Positions 52,786-63,980 of a DNA stretch of 64,000 bases are shown here, piece after piece. Numbering within the stretch: the first letter of the stretch is position 1; the number at the start of each line of letters is the position of its first letter. The position numbers were made by a program, and so were the translations under genes. A model generated the notes under the pieces. That model was given only the letters and a program-made list of their open reading frames with translations. It made no database searches and had not been told where the DNA came from. The stretch is from NCBI GenBank assembly GCA_036365145.1, contig JAEOAD010000048.1:15445001-15509000 (forward strand), read 5' to 3'. Source of the stretch: Orientallactaga sibirica (taxonomy: Eukaryota; Chordata; Mammalia; Rodentia; Dipodidae).

Positions 52786-53547
52786 AAGACACTTCAAAAA
52801 TGTGAGGTTATTAGAGTTTTCCTCCCTTGCCTAAGGGTGGTCAGGACCCAGCAGGTACCACCACTGATGTGGGCAATTTCTCAGGTGCCTGTTCGGTGCT
52901 GGAAGAGTGGAACCCCTGCTGGACCATGTTGGTGAAGGTCAATTCTCAAGGCCGCAAATTATGGAAAGAGAAAGAGCTCAAGATGGCGTTGATGTTTCTA
53001 GGCTCAAGCCCGTGCCCTTGGTCATGCCCTTGAAAGGCTAAGCCTAATCAGACTAATTTCTAAAACCAGTTTTGCAGTGTCCTGAAGGCACACTACACCG
53101 TCCACACCCAGCCAGTCCCAAGCCTGAGGCGACCTGATCTTTGCCCGAGAGACACACAGGTGCCTGCCCAGCCTCAGCCCAGAACCCACAAGGGCCTCCG
53201 AGCCCACGGATTTCCTGTAGGGAATGCTGACATGCCTACCAGCCAGCTCTTACCTCCACTGGCCTCTTTCTGGTTTTCCATGCGCAGCCTGGGCCTCCCC
53301 GGTGAGGCGGTCGGAGCCATGGAACAGTGGCCAAGTGCAGAGCAGGTGGCAGGCCCCGTTTGTTTGCTTAGCACATGCTCACTGTGGGCTTTCCCTGAGC
53401 CAGCAGGAAGACAATGGACAAATGAACATGTCACATTCTAGATTGTTTCCTCAGTCCCAAGTCGCCCAGGGGCGACTGAAAGTCTGAGATAGGAGGAAAA
53501 TCAAAGAGGGAGTCAATGTGACTCCTAGCTTGCATGCTTCCCATTTT
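52786..53547. other. Unique-looking intergenic DNA
   Basis: No repeats; several short frames on both strands, none convincing. Confidence 0.35.
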
Positions 53548-53734
53548 TTTTTTTTTTCCAGAGAGAGCGAGGGGGAGAGAGAATGAGAATGAACAAGTGC
53601 ACCAGGCCTCTTGCTGCTGCAAATGACCTGAGCCACTTTGGGCATCTTGCTTTACCTGGGTGCTGGATAATCGAACCCAGGCCAGTAAGCTTTGGAAGCC
53701 AGTGCCTTTGACCACTGAGCCATCTCTGCAGCCC
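53548..53734 (-). mobile_element. Old tRNA-derived SINE
   Basis: GTGCACCAGGCCTCTTGCTG to GAGCCATCTCTGCAGCCCC; TGACTCCTA repeats at both ends. Confidence 0.8.
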
Positions 53735-54269
53735 CTGACTCCTAACTTTCTGTTCTGCTGCCCTTCCCTGGGAATGGACCTATGTGTCTTAGCATGCTTG
53801 CTGAGGGGATGGGCTTAGGGACGTCCATGTGGCTCCAAACACCGCAGTAAGGCAGCGAGTATCACAAAATAAGCAGCGTTTGTTCTAGTGGGTCTCGTGA
53901 TTAAGGCTGGCTTTGGCAATGACCAGGCCCTTTCCAGCTTACTGATGTGCCACACGTTTTCAGCACAGGGCTCAGCAGCAACAGGAAGTCACAGGGTCCG
54001 TTTGCACTGTCAGTTCCAAATTACTCTTGGCAAACACAGCGCCCTTTATAGAGCAAACATCACCCAGTTCACGTATGGAGCAAGAGAGGAAGAACTTTCC
54101 CCATCATTAATGTTTTACTTCTACATGTCTCAAAAAGCGGCACCTTTAACCCCCAAAGCAACTCTAAGGGAAAGCTCAGAAGGGCGGATCCCCGGGGCAG
54201 TGCCCGGTGCCATTCTGCCAATGCTGTTTGCAATCGGAGAAACAAGAGGAAGATCATTCATTTTCACTG
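53735..54269. other. Unique-looking intergenic DNA
   Basis: A 143-codon frame (53888-54319) runs into a B1 and has no domain. Confidence 0.35.
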
Positions 54270-54432
54270 GTTTTTTTTTGTTTTGTTTTGTTTTTCTTCG
54301 AGGTAGGGTCTCAGTCTAACCCAGGCTGACCTGGAATGCACTATATACTCTCAGGCTGGCCTTGAAGTTATTTTTGGTGATTCTCCTACTGCTGCCTCCT
54401 GAGTGTTGGGATTAAAGGCATGCACCACTAAG
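54270..54432 (-). mobile_element. B1-like SINE
   Basis: GAGGTAGGGTCTCAGTCTAAC to GCACCACTAAGC. Confidence 0.85.
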
Positions 54433-54437
54433 CATTG

Positions 54438-54439
<2 letters not shown>

Positions 54440-54470
<31 letters not shown>
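54440..54470. repeat. (TA)n microsatellite
   Basis: About 15 TA units between a minus B1 and a minus tRNA-derived SINE. Confidence 0.95.
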
Positions 54471-54471
<1 letters not shown>

Positions 54472-54653
54472 CAAGCAGAGAGAGAGGGAGAGAGGAAGAG
54501 AATGGGTGCACCAAGGCCTCTAATCACTACAAATAAACTCCAGACACATGTGCCACCTTGTGCATCTGGCTTACGTGGGCACTGGAGAATCGAACCTGGA
54601 TCCTTAGGCTTCACAGGCAAACACCTTAACCGCTAAGCCATCTCTCCAGCCCA
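54470..54653 (-). mobile_element. tRNA-derived SINE
   Basis: GCAAGCAGAGAGAGAGGGAGA to CCATCTCTCCAGCCC. Confidence 0.9.
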
Positions 54654-55431
54654 GACCCATTTTTTTTTTTAATGTGTATGTGTCAGAGGGTCACAAACAT
54701 GCCATGATTTATGCCTCCACTTAAGCTGGGGACTGATGCAAATGTGCAGGTCTCTCCTGAGTGTCCCTGTGGAAATGAGAGTCAGCTCTAACACTTTCGC
54801 TTTCATTGATGATTAATGCCCAGTTAGTTGCAACCTAACAGTGAGTCATTAGGACCCAGTCCCATTTATTACTGACGCACTAAAATTAGCACAGAGCTAG
54901 AATTGACTGATGGCTGATTCCGTTCTTTCTCAGAAGTCTGGCTGTCTCTGGCCAACACATTCAGCATTGTTGGAATTCCTAAAATCGGTGGGGGAAGCTT
55001 GTTTTCTGTGCTGTCTACACTCTACAATTACTGCTTTTTTTTTTTTTTGTTTTGTTTTGTTTTGTTTTGTTTTGTTTGTTTTTTGTTAACTTCCTGTTGT
55101 TTTCACAAGTTTACTATCAACATTGTTTGGTCAGCATGCGGTCCTATATTTTGATACCTTGCCTACAGTGTTCCAGTGGCTGCATCTTGACACAAATGCC
55201 TAAGGTTCACTTCAGCACCAGCTTTGCTCCTGTTGCTAAGTCATAGACACGCAGAGCTCCGCCGAGATGGAGTTCTTGTTCTACACTGTACGGAAACTGC
55301 TGGAGGTACGTAGGCTGTGAAGTTTTAAGCTGACCTAAAAGTACATTGCATCAGTGTTTAATGGAGAATTCACTCTCAGGGCTGAAAGCATGTGTGTGTC
55401 TAATATAATGCTCATTAGAAATTTTCTTTCT
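54654..55431. other. Unique-looking intergenic DNA with (TTTTG)n
   Basis: (TTTTG)n near 55050. A Kozak-like GCCGAGATGG at 55261 opens 13 codons that end at GAG|GTACGT (55305/55306), an exon-like shape without other support. Confidence 0.3.
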
Positions 55432-55570
55432 TTTTTTCGAGGAAGGCTCTCACTATAACTCAGGCTGACCTGGAATTCACTAGGTCTCAGGGTGGCCTCG
55501 AACTCACGGCAATCCTCCTGCCTCTGCCTTCAAGTGCTGGGATTAAAGGTGTGCACTACCACACCCAGCT
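55432..55570 (-). mobile_element. B1-like SINE
   Basis: GAGGAAGGCTCTCACTATAAC to CTACCACACCCAGC. Confidence 0.88.
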
Positions 55571-55591
55571 GGCACACACATCTTCTTTTTT

Positions 55592-55806
55592 TAAAGATTT
55601 TATTTATTTATTTATTTATTTGAGACAGAGAGAGGGAGAGAGAGAGAGAATGAGAATGGGCACCCCAGGGCTTCTAGCCACTGCAAACGAACCCCCGTCA
55701 CATGTGCCACCATGTGCATCTGGCTTACGTGGGGCCTGGAGAATCGAACTTGGGTCCTAAGGTTTCGCAGGCATACGCCTTAACCGCTAAGCCATCTCTC
55801 CAACCC
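55592..55806 (-). mobile_element. tRNA-derived SINE
   Basis: CACACACATCTTCT flanks it at 55574 and 55811. Confidence 0.9.
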
Positions 55807-55842
55807 ACAGCACACACATCTTCTATAACAAGAAAATTTCTA

Positions 55843-56035
55843 GCTGGGAGTGGTGGCACACACCTTTAATTCTAGCACTCGGGAGGCAGAGGTAGGAAGA
55901 TAGCCATGAGTTCGAGGACATCCTGAGACTACCTAGTAAATTCCAGTTCAGCCTCGGCTAGAGTGAGACCCTACCTCAAAAAAGAAAAAGAAGAAGGAGG
56001 AGGAGGAGAAGGAGGAGGAAGAGGAGGGAAGATGT
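55843..56035 (+). mobile_element. B1-like SINE with (GAAGGA)n tail
   Basis: AGCTGGGAGTGGTGGCACACA; purine-only tail to 56030. Confidence 0.88.
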
Positions 56036-56130
56036 GTGTGCCACACAGTTTATAAACAAATATACAATACTCTTGATTATAAATGCTATATACCCAATTG
56101 GTTCTCATGGGGGAACACTTTGATTAATTT

Positions 56131-56331
56131 TTTAAAAAATATTTTATTTATTTATTTGAGAGAGAGACCAAGAGAAAGACAGACAGACAGAGAAAGAGAG
56201 AGAATATGGGCATGCCAGGGCCTCCTGTCACTATAAATAAACTCCAGATGCACCACTTTGTGTTTCTGGCTTTGTGTGGCCGTTAAGCTTTGCAAACAAG
56301 CACCTTTAACCCCTGAGCCACCTCTCCAGCC
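56131..56331 (-). mobile_element. tRNA-derived SINE
   Basis: CACTTTGATTGATTTTT-like flanks (56118 and 56334); short deletion at the B box. Confidence 0.85.
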
Positions 56332-56448
56332 CCACTTTGGTTGATTTTTGTTGAACTGTTATATTTATAGTGAAATTATGGTTGCCATATAAGCAAGTGT
56401 AGTTCTTGTATAAATGCTAGCTGACATTTTTGATTAACAGTAAGACAA

Positions 56449-56648
56449 GGGCTGGAAAGTTGGCTTAGCAGTTAAGGTACTTGCCTACAAAGCCTAAGGA
56501 CCCAGGTTCAATTCCCCAGAACCCACGTAGGCCAGATGCACACAGTGGTACATGCATCTGGAGTTCGTTTGCAGTAGCTGCAGGCCCTGGTGTGCCCACT
56601 CTTTCTCTCTATATATAGTAAATAAATAAATAAATAAATATCCTTTAA
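56449..56648 (+). mobile_element. tRNA-derived SINE
   Basis: CAGTAAGACAAGGGC and AAGCAAGACAAAA flank it. Confidence 0.88.
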
Positions 56649-56752
56649 AAAGAAAAAGCAAGACAAAAATAACAAAGACTCAAAACTTCAAACATTCATC
56701 CAGAAAGCTAGTGACTTCTTTGCTAAGTCATGTGATATTTTCAGCTTTTTAA

Positions 56753-56965
56753 AAAATTCTATTATTTATTTATTTATTTAAGAAGAGAGAGGAAAGAAAG
56801 AGGCAGATAGAGAAAACAGGCATGCCAGGGCCTCTAGCTATAGCAAACGAACTCTAGATGCATGAGCCACCTTGTACATCTGGCTTATGCAGGTACTGGG
56901 GAATTGAACTTGGGTCCTTAGGCTTCACGGGCAAGCACCTTAACCACTAAGCCATCTCTCCAGCC
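56753..56965 (-). mobile_element. tRNA-derived SINE
   Basis: TAGCAAACGAACTCTAGATG to CCATCTCTCCAGCC. Confidence 0.88.
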
Positions 56966-56969
56966 ACAC

Positions 56970-57132
56970 ACCTTTTTTTGTTGTTGTTGTTGTTTTTGAG
57001 GTAGGGTCTCACTCTAGCCCAAGTTGACCTGGAAATTCACTATGTAGTCCCAGACTGGCTTGAACTCACAGCAATCCTCCTACCTTCACCTCCCAAGTAC
57101 TGAGATTAAAGGCGTGAACCACCACTCCTGGC
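56970..57132 (-). mobile_element. B1-like SINE
   Basis: (GTT)n tail; GAGGTAGGGTCTCACTCTAG to ACCACTCCTGGC. Confidence 0.9.
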
Positions 57133-57145
57133 TTGCCTTTGTTTT

Positions 57146-57361
57146 TAATTTTTATTTATTTATTTATTTTTATTTATTAGCAACAGACAGAGAAAGAGGG
57201 AGAGAGAGAGAGAATGGGCACACCAAGGCCTCCAGCCACTGCAAACGAATTCCAGATGCATGTGCATCTGGCTTATGTGGGTCCTGGGGAATTGAACCTC
57301 GAACCGGGGTCCTTAGGCTTCATAGGCAAGCGCTTAACCACTAAGCCATGTCTCCAGCCCC
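57146..57361 (-). mobile_element. tRNA-derived SINE
   Basis: CCTTTGTTTTTAAT duplicated at 57137 and 57361. Confidence 0.9.
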
Positions 57362-58021
57362 CTTTGTTTTTAATATAATTTACTGGACTGTAATTTTTGT
57401 GTCTTTATTAATAATGATTGTTTAATACTTGACTAGAGGATTTAAGAGATTCCAGAAGATTCTTTCCAACCTGTTAGCCAGTTGGGGTATACCACAAAGT
57501 GTGGCCATAGTTCAGGAAAGGCTTGTGTTCCTACTCCATCTGCCCTCATTTTATAATTTGGCCAGCATCAGCCCTGGTGGTCAGCATTGTCACCACCCTA
57601 TGGTGGGATCTGAGGCTGAGCAGCGACTTTGTGCTACTGGTCTGTAACTAAGGTGGGTCCTAGCAGGTCTGCATTCTGCTAGGGCGGGAAACTCAGGCAC
57701 ACCATAAAGAGGAAATGCTACAAGCAGTTTGAAAATTAGGAAGGGAGTGCCAGCCAGAGACTAAAGCCTAGTGTGGCCATAAAACCCTGCCCCAGGTCAT
57801 GTCCTGAGAAACAAGGTGTTGCCTGTAAGTGTTTCATTTTCTCCCCCTGAAGAAACTTCACCCCAAACTTTAATTATAGGCAGGTCATAAAGCCCAGGTT
57901 CCAGTATGAAAGGACATTTCCAAGGATGTGGGCCTATGACTTCACCTTTTCTGATGGCTTTGTCCCATGACTTAAGAAGTTTCTATTTCCCCTGTGTGCA
58001 TCGGTTTTTAGTCAAATGTGG
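57362..58021. other. Unique-looking intergenic DNA
   Basis: No repeats or coding signal supported. Confidence 0.35.
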
Positions 58022-58233
58022 GGTTTTGTTTTGTTTTGTTTTGTTTTTTTTATTTGCAAGCAGAGAGACAGACAGAAAGAGAATGGGCGTGCCAGGGCCT
58101 CCAGCCACTGCAAATGAACTCCAGATGCATGCGCCCCCTTGTGCATCTGGCTTATGTGGGTCCTAGGAAATCAAACTGAGGTCCTTTGGCTTTACAGGCA
58201 AATGCCTTAACCACTAAGCCATCTCTCCAGCCC
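58022..58233 (-). mobile_element. tRNA-derived SINE with a CTCF-like core
   Basis: GCGCCCCCTTGTGC at 58131-58144; TTTTGTTTTG tail. Confidence 0.9.
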
Positions 58234-58274
58234 TGGATTTTGTTTTTTTACTCCCCCCCCTCATGGTATCAGAT

Positions 58275-58429
58275 TTTTTGTTTGTTTGTTTTTTGAGGTA
58301 GAGTCTCCCTGTAGCCCACGCTGACCTGGAATTTACTATGTAGTCTCAGGGTGGCCTCAGCTCACAGTGATCCTTCTACCTCTGCCTCCAGAGTGCTGAG
58401 ATTAAAGACATGAGCCACCCTGCCCTGCC
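58275..58429 (-). mobile_element. B1-like SINE
   Basis: GGTATCAGATT duplicated at 58265 and 58431. Confidence 0.9.
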
Positions 58430-58504
58430 TGGTATCAGATTCTTAATGACCAGAGGTCTTTGTGTCTTTCAAAAAGGGTCCATTTGTTTAAAACTATAAC
58501 AAGC

Positions 58505-58714
58505 TGGGGGCTGAAGGGATGGCTTATCAGTTAAGGCATTTGCCTACAAAGCCGAAGGACCCAGGTTTGATTCCCTAGGACCCACATTAGCCAGATGCAC
58601 AAGGGGGCGCATGCATCTGGAGTTCATTTGCAGTGGCTGGAGGCCCTGGCACGCCCATTCTCTCTCTCTCCCTCTCTGTCAAATAAATAAATAATAATAA
58701 TAATAATTTCTAAA
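58505..58714 (+). mobile_element. tRNA-derived SINE with a CTCF-like core
   Basis: AAAACTATAACAAG flanks it (58490 and 58715). GCACAAGGGGGCGC near 58597. Confidence 0.92.
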
Positions 58715-59064
58715 AACTATAACAAGATGAACACATTCCCTCCATCTCCTATTTCTGTTTTTTTGTTGTTGTCAGGAACTCAGTTCTGGTGGTAAGTGGA
58801 GCACCCTTTATTCTTCCTGGGCTGGGGACAGGCCCAGCTTCCAGCTCTTAAAACATGCTGATCCAGCACAGGACAGTGCATCCTCTCTTCTCAAAACTCT
58901 CACTTATGGTCTCCTTGGGAGAACAAGCTATTTGTTAATCCAGAAGCCATTCTGGAATGTTGCAACACTAAAATCTTCCTTTTGTAACATACTTTGGGGG
59001 TGGGGAGGGAGGACAGATTTAAATAGGTAACTTCTTCTCACAGTAGGCACTTAATAAGAGGCTT
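58715..59064. other. Unique-looking intergenic DNA
   Basis: Nothing recognised. Confidence 0.35.
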
Positions 59065-59220
59065 GTCAGGCATGGTGGAGCACGCCTTTAATCCCAGCAC
59101 TCAGGAGGCAGAGGTAGGAGGATTGCCATGAGTTCAAGGCCACCCTGAGACTACATAGTGAATTCCAGGTCAGCCTGAGCTAGAGTGAGACCCTACCTCA
59201 AAAATAAATAAATATATATA
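59065..59220 (+). mobile_element. B1-like SINE, tandem pair 1
   Basis: GTCAGGCATGGTGGAGCACG. Confidence 0.9.
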
Positions 59221-59228
59221 AAGACAAA

Positions 59229-59392
59229 AAGCCAGGTGTGGTGGCGCATCCCTTTAATCCCAGCACTCAGGAGGCAGAGGTAGGAGGATCACAGTGAGTT
59301 CAAGGCCACCCTGAGACTACATAGTGAATTCCAGGTCAGCCTGAGCTAGAGTGAGACCCTACCTCGAAAAATAAAAAAATAAATAAATAAGA
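59229..59392 (+). mobile_element. B1-like SINE, tandem pair 2
   Basis: AATAAGAGGCT before copy 1 (59052) recurs after copy 2 (59386), so copy 2 probably inserted into the tail of copy 1. Confidence 0.9.
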
Positions 59393-59429
59393 GGCTGAAC
59401 AACAACAACAACAACAATGGGCCAATTCT

Positions 59430-59712
59430 TTTTATAACTTTTAATTGACAATCTCCATACCTATAGAAAATATATCATGATCTTAGTCCCTCCCACCACT
59501 CTCTTTTCCCCCCTTCCTGAATTCCCCCTTTACTGAATCCCTTCTTTCCAACAAGTGTCTCTTCTACTTTAATGTCATCATATCATCATTTCCCCCCTTC
59601 CTCTTATGCGTATATATAGCCACTGTGAGGTCATGAATATCAAGGCCTCTTTGTGTCTGGAAGACAGTATTGTAAGCACTCCTCCCCTTCCAATTCTTAA
59701 TTCGGTTCTAGA
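59430..59712 (-). mobile_element. L1 3' end, older
   Basis: TTTATAACTTTTAATTGACA, then pyrimidine-rich DNA and AATGTCATCATATCATCATT, parallel to the 12.5-kb L1 but more diverged. Confidence 0.65.
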
Positions 59713-59744
59713 AGCCTGAAGAAAGCAGACTGTTGCTTCCTTTC

Positions 59745-59938
59745 CTTTATTTATTTATTTTTATTATTGTACAGAGAGTGAGAGACAGAGAGAGAGAGAG
59801 AGAATTGGTGTGCCAGGGCCTCAGCCACTGAAAGTGCACTCCAGATGCTTGCACCACCTAGTGGACACAGCAACCTTGTGCTTGCCTCACCTTTGTGCAT
59901 CTGGCTAACCTGGGATCTGGAGAGTCAAACATGGGTTT
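59745..59938 (-). mobile_element. tRNA-derived SINE, expanded subfamily
   Basis: Extra block CACCTAGTGGACACAGCAAC between GATGCTTG and CACCTTTGTGCATCTGG. Confidence 0.82.
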
Positions 59939-60162
59939 TAAATATCTCCTCATACTTAGTAAATGTAGCTCTCGACTTGATTCCTGCTGGGAATGACTGG
60001 GGACTGAACCTGATGGACCAGCAATGGCTGCTTTTGCAGTTTGCCAGTGCTTCCCAGGCCTGTGACTGTGGTTTCCCTTGAACATGCTGCTTCTGTTCTT
60101 GCTCCACTTCCCCATTCCTAGGCTAGGCAGAAACGGGGTTCTACCATCAGTCCAGAATATAA

Positions 60163-60262
60163 ACTGGGGTTGCAGAGATGGCTTAGCGGTCAAGGCACTT
60201 CTCTCTCCCTCCCTCTCTTTCTCTGCTTCTTTCTCTCTCTCAAATAAACAAATAAAATATAT
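60163..60262 (+). mobile_element. tRNA-derived SINE, internally deleted
   Basis: Goes from CGGTCAAGGCACTT straight to the CT-rich tail, losing the B box. Confidence 0.82.
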
Positions 60263-60279
60263 TTTAAAAAATAGAATAA

Positions 60280-60427
60280 GGGCTGGAGAAGATGGCTTAC
60301 CAGTTAAGGTGTTTGCCTGCAAGGCCAAAGGACCTGGGTTTGATTCCCCAGGACCCACATAAGCCAGATACCCAAGGAGGCGCATGTGTCTGGAGTTTAT
60401 TTGTAGTTGTGGAGGCCCTGGCTCGCT

Positions 60428-60463
<36 letters not shown>

Positions 60464-60500
60464 CTCTTTCTCTCTCTCAAATAAATAATACATTTTAAAA
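60280..60500 (+). mobile_element. tRNA-derived SINE
   Basis: AAAAATAGAATAA flanks it (60267 and 60498). Confidence 0.9.
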
Positions 60501-60839
60501 ATAGAATAAAAGGTAATAAAAAATAAACATTTTGACATGTATTGTAAATGCCACATTGGTTCAGTATGGTAAAATTCCTCTAGGCCTACATCAGCACAAG
60601 ATGACTGTCTAAAGTAAAAAAAAAAAAAAAAAAAAAACTCTTCACTGTGCGTGTGACAAGTCCTGGAAGGCTCTTGCACTCCCTGCGTATGTAGGTGTGC
60701 CCACGGACAGAGCAGTCTAGCATGCTTAGACTCCTGTTGCCAACACCCATGCTCTAAGAGCACCACCTTATATCCTTGAAGTGGACCAAAAACTCTACAA
60801 AAGTAGGGTTGACTTTTTATTTATTTTTTTAAGTTAATT
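60501..60839. other. Unique-looking intergenic DNA
   Basis: Contains an A run of about 23 near 60617. Confidence 0.35.
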
Positions 60840-60992
60840 AATTTATTTATTGTTTTTTTTGAGATAGGGTCTTGCTCTAGCCACTGACCTGGAATTCATT
60901 ATGTAGTCTCAGGCTGGCCTCAAACTTACAGTGATCCTCCTACATCTGCCTCCCTAGTGCTGGGATTAAGGCAGGCAACACCATACCCAGTT
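60840..60992 (-). mobile_element. B1-like SINE
   Basis: GAGATAGGGTCTTGCTCTAG to CACCATACCCAG. Confidence 0.85.
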
Positions 60993-61037
60993 AGAAATAG
61001 GTTTTATTCCCAGGTTACGGTCAAATAAAGACATGGA

Positions 61038-61042
<5 letters not shown>

Positions 61043-61071
<29 letters not shown>
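61043..61071. repeat. (TG)n microsatellite
   Basis: About 15 units, directly before a minus-strand B1. Confidence 0.95.
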
Positions 61072-61075
<4 letters not shown>

Positions 61076-61226
61076 GTTTCATTTTGTTTTTGAGGTAGGG
61101 TCTCACTCTAGCTCAGGCTGACCTGGAATTCACTATGTAGTCTCAGGGTAGCCTCGAACTCATGGCGATCCTCCTACCTCTGTCTCCCGAGTGCTGGGAT
61201 TAAAGGTGTGTGCCACCACGCCCGGC
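61072..61226 (-). mobile_element. B1-like SINE
   Basis: GACATGGAAGTTT and GACATAGAAGTTT flank the (TG)n plus B1. Confidence 0.9.
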
Positions 61227-61704
61227 TGACATAGAAGTTTTTTGAGTGACTGTGGGGAAAATAATTTGTTGAATGTGTGTAAATCTGTGTTTGAGCTGGA
61301 CTCATAATCCACATCCCTAGGCTCCCTGTTCATCATATCTACAACCTGGAGAATTCAGGGGTGCCCCTCACAGGGCCTCCTGAGAACCTGCATAGGCTGA
61401 CATGCTTTCGCTGGTATCCAAAGGTTCACTTTGCAGGAGGGTCATGTGATTTGATTTGACAAGTTAGATTCCTCTAACTCCTTGATGAGGGAAACATACA
61501 AAAGGCAGATACTGTGGGGGAGATGGCACTGATGATAATTGTAGACTCTAACCACTGAGGCTCGTTTGCAAATATTTGCATACATAGATAGCTGGTGCGG
61601 AGTGGAGGGAAGAAATGGTGTGGGAAGGGACAAGAAAGAATGTCCTGTGGAGAAGAAAAGCAAAAGGAAAGACGATGAGACAATAAACTCCAGTTTCCAA
61701 CATT
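61227..61704. other. Unique-looking intergenic DNA
   Basis: Nothing recognised up to the LTR target site. Confidence 0.35.
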
Positions 61705-61708
61705 GAAT

Positions 61709-62271
61709 TGAAAGACCCAGGCCAGAGCAGCACCATGACAGGCCTCACTCACTCTGTAGGCCACAAGGGCGAGTTCCCAGAATCAAGGGAAGAACAAGCA
61801 GTACCAGGAAAAACCATAAACTTGCTGTGTGAGCATGACTCAACATTCTTGCGGTCCTGGGCTGGATGGCCCAATAAGATCCACCGTCTCAGAGTTTTGT
61901 AAATGTCAACCAATCAAACAAATGTAACCATTCGCGCCAACCTGTTCAAATGTAACCGCCGCTTGCTGAGCCAATTAAGTTAGAAATTCCCCTAGACCTA
62001 GCCTGCCAAAACCCTAAGACCAATCAAGAACCCCCAAGTACAGTTACTGTTCAAACTAGCCAATCATGTAGTTGCATGGGTGATAGCCCTCTCCCCCTTG
62101 TTCAAACCTCAATAAAAAGCCCGCTTTTCTGCTTCTCAGGGCTCTTGCACGGATCCACTGTGTTGGTGAAGGCAAGAGACTGAGCTTAAGCCTGAGTAAA
62201 GCTCTTTGCGTTTGCATACCTGTTTGGTCATCCTTGGTGGTCACTGGGGGTGCCATGAACTGGACATTACA
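61709..62271 (+). mobile_element. Solo LTR, class I (gamma-like), copy 2
   Basis: Same family as 46853-47419, ending GGACATTACA. Perfect 4-base target duplication GAAT (61705-61708 and 62272-62275), as class I elements make. The promoter-like order is CCAAT boxes, CAATAAAAAGCCCGC, then AGTAAAGC in place of AATAAAGC. Confidence 0.9.
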
Positions 62272-62275
62272 GAAT

Positions 62276-63170
62276 GTGTAGAGTTGGGACACGGGCCCTT
62301 TGATCCTTTCAACATATGCATTCCAGCACCAAATGAGCTCATACTAGTGAATCTCTCATAAGAGCAACTTTTCATTTAATAAATATTAACTAACAATAAC
62401 AACAGTCTCAACAGTAAGAAAAAAAAGTAGCAATGGTACAGTTGGGTGACCATTAGTTATCCTGTTGTGGGCCCTGTGCCTGGCACTATATATAATTGAC
62501 TTAAGGACTTCGGGCCAGTGCCTTAGCCTTCACTATGCCATGGTCTCTTTGCAGAGATAATCTAAGTCATAATTAAACAGGAAAAAGTGGAAGCACGTAC
62601 AGGCAGGGGTTTCCTGGAGTTAGAATTCAGCACACCAGAGCCCACTGGGCACAGCTTTTCTCCACTCCAAGTGATGTAAAATAGGAACAAGACGGCTATT
62701 TATAGGCAGCCAGCTAGGGACAGAGGCCCGAGGAGGTGCCTGCCCTGACAGGACTAGAACTTGCATCTAACTCCTTCTCACCCAAGATGGCTGCAAACAA
62801 CGATTCAGCAATGCTTCCTGCTTCCTTCAAGTTGTCCCAGGGGCTCTGGTCCCTCCTGAGTCAGCCACCAACCAATCAGGTCTCTCCCTTACACACACAC
62901 CTGAGTCTGATGCGGAGGCGCATCCTAATTGGATGTTTAATAGGTACACAGGCCTGGCACCGCTGTGTAAAGCCCTCTTCACTCTCCTGGCCCCTGACTC
63001 TCCTGGTCGTTGCTTCAGTAAGCCAGGCTGGGAAGGGGGAGGATTGCTTCCGGCCTGTTTGCTTTCTCCACAGGTTCTGTTTGGGGCTGCTTTCGGGCTT
63101 CGCCGACGTGTGATCTCTCCCTACGCTCTGCGTCCTTTACTGTCTCTTAGTCTTTTCTGACCCCCTGTGT
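62276..63170. other. Unique-looking DNA with a moderately CpG-containing part
   Basis: 62690-63150 has ACCAATCAGG and AATTGGATG boxes and a 125-codon frame (62736-63113). It could be an unrecognised LTR or a promoter; no ends were found. Confidence 0.35.
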
Positions 63171-63184
63171 GATGGGGATCTTTT

Positions 63185-63403
63185 TTTTTTTTTTTTTTTT
63201 TTTTAATATTTATTGACAACAAAACATACTTACATACCAAAGGTGCGTATTTTTCCCTCCCCTCCCCCCTTCCCCTTTAGAACTCCACTCTCCATCATAT
63301 CCCCTCCCTCTCTCCATTAGTCTCTTTTTTTTTAATATGATGTCATCCTCTTTTACTTCTACTATGAGGGTCTTGCGGAGGTATTGCTAGGCACAGCAAG
63401 GTC
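63185..63403 (-). mobile_element. Young 5'-truncated L1 insertion
   Basis: T-run, TATTGACAACAAAACATAC, then the CCCTCCCCTCCCCCCTTCC tract. Flanked by a perfect 14-base duplication GATGGGGATCTTTT (63171-63184 and 63404-63417). Only about 220 bases of the L1 3' end. Confidence 0.85.
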
Positions 63404-63437
63404 GATGGGGATCTTTTGACTTGGGCTCGACTGCCTT

Positions 63438-63438
63438 A

Positions 63439-63475
<37 letters not shown>

Positions 63476-63503
63476 GTGTGTGTGTGTACTGTGTGTGTGT
63501 GTG
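63438..63503. repeat. (TG)n microsatellite with TGTACTGTG interruptions
   Basis: Three TG runs separated by two TACTG interruptions. Confidence 0.95.
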
Positions 63504-63786
63504 CACATGCGTGCACACGTGTGGTGTGTCTAGACTGTTCCCTATGTGAGAAGAGATTCTCTCCATCTCTCCTCCTTCTTTCCAGCCAGGCTAGTGGGAG
63601 AATTTGGGGGTCCACAGGCCTGGGACCTCCTGCATTATTATGGGCTATAATCCCTTCCTGGACCAAAAATCCTGCATCATAACTGTCGTAATGTCCCCTG
63701 GGTAGGTTAAAATCAGCCACGTGGGAGTGGACACAGGCATGGCCAACAGTACAAATTAGGTTTTTATTCCCATAAAAGCTGACTGT

Positions 63787-63980
63787 GGGGCTGGAGAGAT
63801 GGCTTAGCGGTTGGTGCACTTGCTGGCAAGGCCAAAGGACCCAGGTTTGATTCCCCAGTACCCATGTAAAGCCAGATGCAGAAGGTGGTACATGTATCTG
63901 GAATTCATTTGCAATTGCTAGAAGCCCTGGCATGCCCATTTTCTCTCTCTCTTTCAAATAAATAAAAAAAAAAATTTTTT
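63787..63980 (+). mobile_element. tRNA-derived SINE
   Basis: AAAGCTGA/TAAGCTGA flank it; GGTTTGATTCC B box. Confidence 0.9.

Noticed and set aside
59858..60766. 302-codon open frame on the minus strand
   Set aside because: It is assembled from several tRNA-derived SINEs and their (GA)n tails ([15 protein letters not shown]), with no protein domain.
62736..63113. 125-codon plus frame as a gene
   Set aside because: No recognisable domain, splice sites or homologous pattern; kept only as a weak finding.
63436..63957. 173-codon minus frame ending in His-Thr repeats
   Set aside because: SINE translation followed by read-through of a (CA)n microsatellite.
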